Source: Myxococcales bacterium (lineage in GTDB: Bacteria; Myxococcota_A; Polyangia; Fen-1088). From it: a stretch of DNA of 5,931 bases. The stretch is from contig PMZX01000515.1 of NCBI GenBank assembly GCA_003170035.1, positions 10,060 through 15,990 on the forward strand, given 5' to 3'. The notes beneath the pieces were generated by a model. That model was not told the origin of the DNA and made no database searches. It saw only the letters and a list, made by a program, of their open reading frames with translations. Both the position numbers and the translations under genes were made by a program. Below, one piece after another: positions 1 to 5,931 of this stretch; positions within the stretch are counted from its first letter, which is position 1; each line of letters begins with the position of its first letter.

Positions 1-991
1 AGTGCAGGATGGTGCCCGCATTGCCGACGACCCAGACGTCGCTGGGTCCGCTGCCCCATATAGCAGAGAGCTCGAGGGATCGAGAGCTGAGGCCACCGCT
101 GATGCCCGCCCAGGCGGAGCCGCTCCAATGGAGAATGGTGCCCCCCTCGCCGACGGCCCACACGTCGCTGGGTCCGCTGCCCCACACGCCACGCAGGGGT
201 TGCGTCGTGGCACTGGCGACGGCAGCCCACGCGGAGCCGTTCCAGTGGAGGATGGTGCCCCGATCGCTGACGGCCCACACGTCGCTGGGTCCGCTGCCCC
301 ACACGGCATAGAGCAGCGAGGGAGTGGGGTCGCTGGGGACGACAGACCAGGTGGATCCGTTCCAGTGCTGGACGGTACTTAGAAAGGTGGTCGGATCAGC
401 GTAACTAAAACCCCCAGCGCCCTTGGGAGCCAGGTGCCCAACGGCCCAGACGTCGTTGGGTCCGCTGCCCCACACGCTGTAGAGCAGCGAGCCGGGGTCG
501 CTGGGGACGATGGACCAGGTGGATCCGTTCCAGTGCTGGATGAAACCGGAATAGCTCGGATAGGTGCCCATTTCGCCCGTAAGAGTCAGGTACCCGACGG
601 CCCAGACGTCACTGGGGCCACTGCCCCACACACCATACAAAGGCGGGCTGACGCCGCTCTGTGGGACAGGCGACCAGGCAGAGCCGTTCCAATGCAGGAC
701 GGTGCGCCCATCGCCGACAGCCCAAACGTCGCTGGGTCCGCTACCCCACACGCCATGCAGGATCCACTGGCGGCTATCGTTGGAGGCGACGGCAGCCCAG
801 GCGGAGCCGTTCCAGTGCAGGATGATGCCCCCATCGCCGACGGCCCAGACATCGCTGGGGCCGCTGCCCCACACGCCATTGAGGGTCGAGTTGGTGCCGC
901 TGGCAACGCCCGACCAGGCAGAGCCGTTCCAGTGTAGAATGGTGCCCAAGTCCCCGACAGCCCACGCGTCTGTGGGCGAGCTGCCCCACGC
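1..991 (-). repeat. Eight in-frame tandem repeats (VWGSGPSDVWAVG...HWNGSAW) of a beta-propeller-like domain
   Basis: The Trp codon opening each unit lies at 986, 869, 746, 626, 470, 299, 182 and 56 (low coordinate on the plus strand). Spacings are 117, 123, 120, 156, 171, 117 and 126 bases, all multiples of three. Most units are 39-42 codons. The fourth (52 codons) carries an insert around YLTLTGEMGTYPSYSGF, and the fifth (57 codons) one around HLAPKGAGGFSYADPTTF; both have QHWNGSTW where the others have LHWNGSAW or a close variant. The eighth unit is cut by the window edge. The first unit is the most divergent (AWGSSPTDAWAVG), as end units of such arrays often are. The nucleotide sequence is conserved as well as the protein: 152-188 and 269-305 are identical over 37 bases. 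Confidence 0.93.
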
Positions 992-1483
992 GGCATTGAG
1001 GGCATTGCCTTGCGGCCCAGGGTTTGCCCAGCACCAACCTCCTGGCAGGCAGACGCCGGGAGCGGCGTCGCCAGCTTGGGGGCCCGTATCGCCCGCGCCC
1101 GCAGCCGCGTCGGTGCCTGTTTGTCCACCGCCGTCGCCAGCAGCCGCGTCTTTGGCGGCCCCGCCCCCGCTACCTGCATCGACGCTGCCGCCGCCCCCCG
1201 ACCCACCGGCGCCTGCCCCACCGATACCTGGGCTGTCCGGACCGCCATCCCTTCCGCCGGTAGCCGCGCCTCCGCTGCCCGCAGCGTCGGCCGGCGTGCC
1301 ACCAGTTGCCGTGCCGCCAGACGCTGCGTCGGCTGCGCCGCTGGTCCCCGCCGTGCCTGCCGCGGAACCGCCAGCGCTGGTAGCCCCAGCAGAGTTGTGC
1401 CCCGCGTCCTTTGTGACAGTGGCGCCTGAACAGGCGACGGCAAAGAGCACAGAACAACCGAAAATGGAAACCAATCGCTTCAT
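1..1483 (-). CDS. Putative lipoprotein with Trp-rich beta-propeller-like tandem repeats; 3' end outside window
   Basis: Translating the minus strand from ATG at 1483-1481 gives 494 codons without a stop down to base 2, so the gene continues past the left edge. The start follows GGGAGA by 6 bases. Residues 1-17 form a short signal peptide (MKR, then a hydrophobic core) ending AVAC, with Cys18 as the likely lipidation site; residue +2 is Ser, not Asp, which does not suggest inner-membrane retention. Residues 20-144 are a Gly/Ala/Asp/Thr/Ser tether, then C145-LPGGW-C151, which could form a disulfide. From residue 165 on there are eight copies of VWGSGPSDVWAVG-x-GTILHWNGSAW, with the first Trp at 166, 205, 246, 286, 338, 395, 434 and 476. 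Up to four Trp per roughly 40-residue unit and two recurring beta-strand-like blocks suggest a beta-propeller resembling BNR/WD-type repeats. I know this repeat style from secreted proteins of myxobacteria, where it is usually of unknown function. No catalytic motif is visible; ligand binding or surface display is only a guess. It lies 149 bases downstream of the glucan synthase-type gene in the same orientation. Confidence 0.92.
   Translation of the reverse strand, partial: MKRLVSIFGCSVLFAVACSGATVTKDAGHNSAGATSAGGSAAGTAGTSGAADAASGGTATGGTPADAAGSGGAATGGRDGGPDSPGIGGAGAGGSGGGGSVDAGSGGGAAKDAAAGDGGGQTGTDAAAGAGDTGPQAGDAAPGVCLPGGWCWANPGPQGNALNAAWGSSPTDAWAVGDLGTILHWNGSAWSGVASGTNSTLNGVWGSGPSDVWAVGDGGIILHWNGSAWAAVASNDSRQWILHGVWGSGPSDVWAVGDGRTVLHWNGSAWSPVPQSGVSPPLYGVWGSGPSDVWAVGYLTLTGEMGTYPSYSGFIQHWNGSTWSIVPSDPGSLLYSVWGSGPNDVWAVGHLAPKGAGGFSYADPTTFLSTVQHWNGSTWSVVPSDPTPSLLYAVWGSGPSDVWAVSDRGTILHWNGSAWAAVASATTQPLRGVWGSGPSDVWAVGEGGTILHWSGSAWAGISGGLSSRSLELSAIWGSGPSDVWVVGNAGTILH
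1052..1426 (-). other. Gly/Ala/Asp/Thr/Ser-rich low-complexity tether in the lipoprotein
   Basis: Residues 20-144 of the lipoprotein are almost entirely Gly, Ala, Ser, Thr and Asp, with a few Pro and Gln and hardly any hydrophobic residues. Short GGAATGG, GGAGAGGSGGGGS and DAAAG-like runs recur without a fixed period. Such a segment is probably disordered and would hold the repeat domain away from the membrane. The DNA is extremely GC-rich and built from GCC/GGC-type codons, so other frames over it also stay open by chance. Confidence 0.8.
1430..1483 (-). other. Lipoprotein signal peptide with lipobox
   Basis: The first 18 codons encode MKRLVSIFGCSVLFAVAC. There is a short positive N-region (Lys2, Arg3), a hydrophobic stretch from residue 4 to 16, and a lipobox-like A-V-A-C in which Cys18 would be lipidated and become the mature N-terminus. 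Ala at -3 is less usual than Leu. An unpaired Cys at position 10 lies inside the hydrophobic core and would be removed with the signal. The next residues (SGATVTKDAG) lead straight into the low-complexity tether, as expected for an anchored protein. Confidence 0.8.
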
Positions 1484-1489
1484 CCTGAT

Positions 1490-1495
1490 TCTCCC
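1490..1495 (-). promoter_or_regulatory. Shine-Dalgarno of the lipoprotein gene
   Basis: The minus strand reads GGGAGA followed by ATCAGG and then the ATG at 1483. The purine block and its 6-base spacing fit a standard ribosome binding site and support this ATG as the start; the signal peptide beginning exactly there agrees. Confidence 0.75.
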
Positions 1496-1544
1496 ATCAA
1501 TGGACGCCCCGACAGCGCCATGCAACACAGTTGCAAATTCATGC

Positions 1545-1573
1545 ATTGTGCCATCTTCTGCTGGCACATACAA
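1545..1573 (-). promoter_or_regulatory. Weak sigma70-like promoter candidate upstream of the lipoprotein gene
   Basis: On the minus strand TTGTAT (1573-1568) and CACAAT (1550-1545) are separated by exactly 17 bases and match the -35 and -10 consensus at 3 of 6 and 4 of 6 positions. The inverted repeat at 1548-1567 fills the spacer. Transcription would begin roughly 50-55 bases before the start codon. The match is weak and could be chance; read-through from the upstream gene is an equally good explanation for expression. Confidence 0.2.
1548..1567. other. Small inverted repeat (hairpin) in the intergenic region
   Basis: GTGCCA at 1548-1553 and TGGCAC at 1562-1567 are perfect 6-base complements around an 8-base loop. 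It lies 66-85 bases past the stop of the glucan synthase-type gene and 65-84 bases before the lipoprotein start. No T-run follows on either strand, so it is not a standard intrinsic terminator. It could be an operator-like site, an mRNA-stability hairpin or chance. Confidence 0.35.
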
Positions 1574-1632
1574 CAGCCGCGAAATCGCAGCGGGAACTGG
1601 TGCTCACTAGCTGGAATCCCGCCCCCGTCACA

Positions 1633-4600
1633 CTAGCCGATGCGCACCTCGACCTTGTGCTCCCGCCGGTCGTCGGCCAATGGAATCACCGAAGCCTGTT
1701 GTTGGACGCCGTCCACTATCACTGTCACGCCACCAGCAGGGGCGGCCGTTCGCTCTACCTTGAGGTGGTACACAGTCTCACGATGCCGGTAGTGGACTGT
1801 GAATCCTTGCCAGTCTGAGGGCAAACACGGGGCGATGTGCAGCTTGTCGACTTCCAATCTCAGTCCCAGCAGTGACTCGACAATCAGCCGGTACAGCCAG
1901 CCGGCCGAGCCGGTGTACCAGGTCCATCCACCGCGGCCCATGTGCGGCGCCACGGCGTAGACGTCGGCTGCGACCACGTACGGCTCCACTTTGTAGGTTT
2001 GCATCGCCTCCGAAAACCTGGCGTGGTTCACCGGATTGATCATGGCCAGCAATTCCCACGCACGGCGCGCGTCACCCTGGGCTGCGAAGGCCATGGCCGC
2101 CCAGACCGCGGCGTGGGTGTACTGGCCGCCGTTCTCGCGCACGCCTGGGACGTAGCCCTTGATGTAGCCGGGATCCAGGTTGGACTTGTCAAAGGGCGGG
2201 TCTAGCAATTGAATCAGCGAATGGTCGCGCCGGACCAGCCGCTCATCCACCGCATTCATGGCCAAACGTGACCGCTCGGGATCGCCGGCCCTGGACAGCA
2301 CGGACCAGCTTTGCGCGATGGAATCGATCTGGCACTCGGGGCTGCTGGCCGACCCCAGCGGCGAGCCGTCGTCGAAAAAGGCGCGCCGGTACCACTGGCC
2401 GTCCCAGCCGCTTGCCTCGACGTTTCGTCGCAGCTCGGCCGCCTCGTGTTGGCAGCGCTCGGCGAAAACCTGATCGCCGCGTCGCCGCGCCAGTTCAGTG
2501 AAGCGTTCGAGCACCTCAAACAAGAAGAATCCCAGCCAGACGCTCTCGCCCTTACCGGCCGCGCCCACGCAATTCATGCCGTCGTTCCAGTCGCCCGAGC
2601 CAATGAGCGGCAGGCCGTGGCTACCGAAGCGCAGCCCGTGCAAGATGGCGCGGGTGCAATGCGCGTACAGAGTGTCCGCTTCTGCAGAGCGCCGGGGCAG
2701 GTCGTAGTACGAGTCCTCCTCTGCGTGGACCGGACGGCCGTCGAGGAAGGGGACGACTTCGTCCAGCACCCCGGTGTCTCCGGTGCCGAGCGAATAGCGA
2801 CACGCTGCAAGTGGCAGCCAAAGAAAGTCATCCGAGCAGTGGGTGCGTACCCCGCGGCCCGATGGTGGATGCCACCAGTGCTGCACGTCTCCCTCGCGGA
2901 ACTGATGGGCCGCGCACAAGAGCAATTGCTCGCGCAGCAGGCGCGGTTCGCAGTGAATGAGCGCCATTGCGTCCTGCAATTGATCGCGAAAACCAAAGGC
3001 GCCGCCCGATTGGTAGGATCCACTGCGTGCCCACAGTCGACACGCCAGGGTCTGGTAAAGCAGCCAGCCATTGGCCAAAACATCAAGGGCCGGGTTCGGG
3101 GTCTCCACCTGCACAGCTCCCAATGTGTGATTCCAGTACTGCCAGACCGCTTCCAGTGCGCTGCGAGCCGTGGCCGAGCCGCGGTAGCGGTGCACCAGGT
3201 TGGCGGCGTCCTCGATACTTCGCCCCACGCCCAGACGGAAGATGATCTCGCGCTCTTGCCCCTCGTACAGGTCAAAGGGAACCTGGATTGCGGCGCAGGG
3301 ATCGAGGGTGGCGCCCAGCTTGCCGGAGAGTCGCGCGCGGCCCAGGGCCGCTGGGCGTTGTAACGTCCCGTTGCGGCCGACAAACTCGGTTCGGTCGCCG
3401 GTCACGCTTCCGTTCATGTCGTCGGCGTCGAGGAACGCGACCCGGTCGCCGAATTCCGTGCTGTAGGGGTTGCGCGCGAACAGCGCGCCGGTGCCGGGGT
3501 CAGCGTTGGTGACCACATACGGGGCCGATTTCGCGCGCTCGGTGCCCAGCACCCATTCCACGTACGCGGTGGCCGACAGTCGGCGGGTGCGGCCTGAATC
3601 GTTGCGCAGCTTGAGCACGGAGAACTTCACCGGCGCATTCACGTCCACGTAGATCCACAGCTCGCTGTGAATCCCGCCCTCACTGTGCTGAAAGACGCTG
3701 TAGCCGAAGCCGTGCCGGGTGACGGTGGGATGGTCTGGTGAGCCGGGACAGGGCAGTGGGGTGGGGGACCAGAACTGTCCGCTCTCCTCGTCGCGCAGGT
3801 ACAGGGCTTCTCCACTGGTGTCGCTGACCGGGTCGTTGTCCCAGGGGGTCAGGCGGAACTCGTGCGCGTTCTCTGCCCAGGTGTAGGCGGCGCCGCTCTC
3901 CGACAGCACGGTCCCGAATTGCGGGTTGGCCAGCACGTTCACCCAGGGCGCCGGTGTCACCCGTCCCGCCGCGGTCGTGATGACGTATTCCCGCCCATCC
4001 GGGGTGAAGCCACCCAGTCCGTTGAAGAAGATCAGATCAGGACGCGGCCCCACGGTGTGGGCGGAAGACGCGGCGGTCTCGACCCGCTGAGAGCGAACCG
4101 TCAAAGGCACGGGGTAGATCGGCTCCGTCTGGCCACGACGGTCGATCTGATCGGCCAGATCTCCTCCTGCGTCGGTCAGAATGACCCGCGCCACGGTCTG
4201 TACCAGGACGCGATCCTCGTCGGCAATCTGGTCGGCCGGCCGCACGAAGATGCCGCCCGGTCGATCGGTCACGTTGGTTTCACCGCCCGCGGCGATGAGT
4301 CCCATGATCTGGTCGTGCAAGACCTGCCGGTAGCCGGAGTGATCCTCGTTCCAGATCACGAGATCCACCTTCAATCCGCGCCGGCGCCAGTACGCGTGGG
4401 CTTGCACCAACTGGCGGACCAGTTCGATGTTTGCCGGATCCCCGATCTTGAGCAGCACGATGGGCAGATCGCCGGATATGGAATAGCCCCACAGGCCGGA
4501 CTGCCCGCGCCGGTTCTTCTTGACCACGTTCGGGTCGGCGCGCAGCGAGGCGTTGGCATAGAGAATGGCTCCGGCCAGGCGCCCGTACAGTTGCGCATCG

Positions 4601-5931
4601 GCTTCACTGGCGTTGATTTGTCGCAGCGCCACCTGGCTGTGCGTCCAGGCCAGATCGAAGACACGGTCTGCCAGCCGCCGGTCCTGGTATTTGTCGACCA
4701 ATCCCAGACACCCGTCGCGCGTCTGCGCCACGCCGGACACGATGTTGATGGTCGCAAACATGTCCGGTTCCAGCGTGATTCGCTGCCGGATGGCGACGAT
4801 CGGGTCGAGCACGGAGCCCTGGCTGTCCGAGAGCCTGGCGTCGGTCGTCATCGCTTGCGGATCCGCAACGGTGTGGCCGCGTCCGATGAAGCGGCAGCGG
4901 TCGGTTTCGTACGATATCTCCCCAGCTTCGGCCCCGTGCACGGCCATCAGATGGAACATCCAGGGCGCCCCCTCGCCCGCTGAACGCGGCCGACGGGTAG
5001 CCAGGATGGCCTGTCGATCGCGCAGGATTTCCGTCTGCACGAACAGGTTGCTGAACCCCGGGTGTTGCTCGTCTGCGGCAGGCAAAGCCAGCACGACCTC
5101 GGCGTAGCTGGTCAGGTCGATGTTTCTGCGCCTGCGGCCACGGTTGGTGATGGTGATCCGGCGCAGCTCGATGTCATCCTCGGGCGAGACCGCGATCTCC
5201 GTGTAGGCGTCCAGCTCGTGCTTCCGGCATCGGAACTCTGCCCGGGATTCCGAGAAGATCGCCTGGTAGCTGTCCGATCGTTTGAGCGCCGGCTGATAGG
5301 CGGTCGACCAGAACTTCCCGCTGGCCGTATCACGCAGATAGCAGAACGTACCCCAATGGTCGCGGGTGCTGTCTTCGCGCCAGCGCGTGACCGCGATGTC
5401 GTTCCAGCGGCTGCAGCCACCGCCGGCGGTGGTGATCATCACGTGGTACCGGCCATTCGACAGCAACTGCACTTCGGGCGCGATCGTATGCGGGGTGTCG
5501 AACACCCGCACCGGCGTCTCGGGGCCGCTGGCAGCCGTCTGCGACTGCGCCAGCTCCGCCGTGTGCACATAGGGCGCGACCGCCTTGGGGATTCGCTCCT
5601 GCAGCAGCAGGGTAGTGGCCTGGAATGCCGGGTCCGACTCGAAACGTTTCTGCATCGGCTGGTCCAGCAGCACATGGGCCAGCGACAGCAAGCTCATGCC
5701 CTGGTGATGGGCCATGAAGGACCTGACCACGGCGCGGACCTGCCCGCGCGGCAGGCGGGAGGGCGTGTAGTCGATGGCCTCGTAGAAACCGAAGTTGCCT
5801 TCACACTCTTCGGCGGCAAGTCGCTGCAGGTTCTCACACGCCTCCTCCGGCGCCACCATCAGGGCCAGCGCCGAGGCATAGGGCGCCACCACCAGATCCT
5901 CGGCCAGTCCGCGCTTCAGTCCCAGACCGGG
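1633..5931 (-). CDS. ndvB: Cyclic beta-1,2-glucan synthase-type protein (NdvB/Cgs-like), C-terminal part with GH94 phosphorylase domain; 5' end outside window
   Basis: The frame is open from the right edge to a TAG at 1633-1635 and gives 1432 residues, numbered here from the edge. It already reads PGLGLKRGLAEDL before the first possible GTG at 5892, so the real start is outside the window. Residues 1-98 are the tail of a glycoamylase-like domain (FYEAIDY at 49-55, MAHHQGMSLLSL at 73-84). Residues about 141-413 and 629-903 are two GH94-type beta-sandwich domains (related motifs YHVMITTAGGG and YVITTAAGRV), joined by a helical stretch. Residues about 918-1353 are the (alpha/alpha)6 barrel and 1358-1432 a C-terminal beta domain. 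In the barrel, GFRDQLQD (Arg982, Asp987), SGDWNDGM (Asp1114, Asp1117), GGQYTH (His1273) and YTGSAGW (Thr1340, Gly1341) match the catalytic-acid and phosphate-binding motifs of GH94 phosphorylases. In characterised Cgs/NdvB proteins (about 2800 residues) an inner-membrane GT84 domain polymerises and cyclises UDP-glucose-derived beta-1,2-glucan, and the GH94 domain sets chain length by phosphorolysis. No GT84 sequence is visible, so a shorter beta-1,2-oligoglucan phosphorylase relative remains possible; the glycoamylase-like segment favours the full synthase. The gene symbol is by family resemblance. Confidence 0.92.
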   Translation of the reverse strand, partial: PGLGLKRGLAEDLVVAPYASALALMVAPEEACENLQRLAAEECEGNFGFYEAIDYTPSRLPRGQVRAVVRSFMAHHQGMSLLSLAHVLLDQPMQKRFESDPAFQATTLLLQERIPKAVAPYVHTAELAQSQTAASGPETPVRVFDTPHTIAPEVQLLSNGRYHVMITTAGGGCSRWNDIAVTRWREDSTRDHWGTFCYLRDTASGKFWSTAYQPALKRSDSYQAIFSESRAEFRCRKHELDAYTEIAVSPEDDIELRRITITNRGRRRRNIDLTSYAEVVLALPAADEQHPGFSNLFVQTEILRDRQAILATRRPRSAGEGAPWMFHLMAVHGAEAGEISYETDRCRFIGRGHTVADPQAMTTDARLSDSQGSVLDPIVAIRQRITLEPDMFATINIVSGVAQTRDGCLGLVDKYQDRRLADRVFDLAWTHSQVALRQINASEADAQLYGRLAGAILYANASLRADPNVVKKNRRGQSGLWGYSISGDLPIVLLKIGDPANIELVRQLVQAHAYWRRRGLKVDLVIWNEDHSGYRQVLHDQIMGLIAAGGETNVTDRPGGIFVRPADQIADEDRVLVQTVARVILTDAGGDLADQIDRRGQTEPIYPVPLTVRSQRVETAASSAHTVGPRPDLIFFNGLGGFTPDGREYVITTAAGRVTPAPWVNVLANPQFGTVLSESGAAYTWAENAHEFRLTPWDNDPVSDTSGEALYLRDEESGQFWSPTPLPCPGSPDHPTVTRHGFGYSVFQHSEGGIHSELWIYVDVNAPVKFSVLKLRNDSGRTRRLSATAYVEWVLGTERAKSAPYVVTNADPGTGALFARNPYSTEFGDRVAFLDADDMNGSVTGDRTEFVGRNGTLQRPAALGRARLSGKLGATLDPCAAIQVPFDLYEGQEREIIFRLGVGRSIEDAANLVHRYRGSATARSALEAVWQYWNHTLGAVQVETPNPALDVLANGWLLYQTLACRLWARSGSYQSGGAFGFRDQLQDAMALIHCEPRLLREQLLLCAAHQFREGDVQHWWHPPSGRGVRTHCSDDFLWLPLAACRYSLGTGDTGVLDEVVPFLDGRPVHAEEDSYYDLPRRSAEADTLYAHCTRAILHGLRFGSHGLPLIGSGDWNDGMNCVGAAGKGESVWLGFFLFEVLERFTELARRRGDQVFAERCQHEAAELRRNVEASGWDGQWYRRAFFDDGSPLGSASSPECQIDSIAQSWSVLSRAGDPERSRLAMNAVDERLVRRDHSLIQLLDPPFDKSNLDPGYIKGYVPGVRENGGQYTHAAVWAAMAFAAQGDARRAWELLAMINPVNHARFSEAMQTYKVEPYVVAADVYAVAPHMGRGGWTWYTGSAGWLYRLIVESLLGLRLEVDKLHIAPCLPSDWQGFTVHYRHRETVYHLKVERTAAPAGGVTVIVDGVQQQASVIPLADDRREHKVEVRIG

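Noticed and set aside
1..991. CRISPR array or non-coding satellite repeat
   Set aside because: The repeats are spaced by multiples of three, are degenerate in a codon-aware way and encode a continuous protein motif on the minus strand; there are no uniform spacers.
586..1443. Minus-strand 285-codon open frame overlapping the lipoprotein gene
   Set aside because: It is out of frame with the repeat protein and gives an Arg/Pro/Ala-rich composition with no recognisable domain; it is kept open by high GC content.
1521..1535. TGCAA-CACAG-TTGCA inverted repeat as an operator
   Set aside because: Five-base arms around a five-base loop are expected by chance at this length, and no second copy is present.
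1548..1567. Intrinsic terminator between the two genes
   Set aside because: The stem is only 6 bases and no T-tract follows on either strand, so I list it only as an inverted repeat.
2..1610. Long plus-strand open frames over the repeat region (2-382, 434-937, 564-1610)
   Set aside because: They are antisense to the repeat lipoprotein and repeat only because the real minus-strand gene repeats. They lack signal peptides or convincing starts, while the minus frame has a Shine-Dalgarno, a lipobox and a coherent repeat motif.
2311..4983. Plus-strand open frames of 350 and 373 codons (2311-3363 and 3862-4983)
   Set aside because: Both lie wholly antisense to well-conserved GH94-type sequence. 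Long antisense frames are common in high-GC genes, and their translations show no recognisable family motif.
5890..5892. GTG at 5892 as the start of the glucan synthase-type gene
   Set aside because: The frame continues upstream to the window edge as PGLGLKRGLAEDL, which is typical conserved sequence of this family, so the GTG is an internal Val codon.

Overview
The window is high-GC DNA with two genes, both on the minus strand and both cut by a window edge. The right-hand three quarters (5931 down to 1633) hold the C-terminal 1432 residues of a very large protein of the cyclic beta-1,2-glucan synthase type (NdvB/Cgs). Visible in order are the end of the glycoamylase-like domain, two GH94-type beta-sandwich domains separated by a helical region, the GH94 (alpha/alpha)6 barrel with its DWND motif, and a small C-terminal beta domain. 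The GT84 glycosyltransferase part, if present, lies beyond the right edge.

After a 149-base gap a second gene starts at 1483 and runs off the left edge without a stop. Its 494 visible residues are a lipoprotein signal peptide (lipidation Cys at residue 18), a Gly/Ala/Asp/Thr/Ser low-complexity tether of about 125 residues, a CLPGGWC motif, and eight tandem Trp-rich repeats of the form VWGSGPSDVWAVG...HWNGSAW, spaced 39-57 residues apart. This is most simply read as a surface-tethered beta-propeller. Because the frame has no stop inside the window it is easily missed, and several apparent plus-strand frames over it are its antisense shadows.

Organism: the VWGSGPSDVWAVG repeat lipoprotein with a long Gly/Ala/Asp tether, in high-GC DNA, is a style I associate with Myxococcota (Polyangia-like delta-proteobacteria). 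This is an inference from memory, not a database result. A cyclic glucan synthase-type protein is best known from alpha-proteobacteria but occurs more widely.

The two products would both act in the cell envelope: one makes or trims beta-1,2-glucan, the other is a lipid-anchored propeller of unknown function. The shared orientation and short gap allow co-transcription, but nothing in the sequence proves a functional link. The intergenic region has one small hairpin without a T-tract, a good Shine-Dalgarno for the lipoprotein and only a weak promoter candidate. I see no RNA genes, mobile elements, CRISPR arrays or convincing intrinsic terminators.
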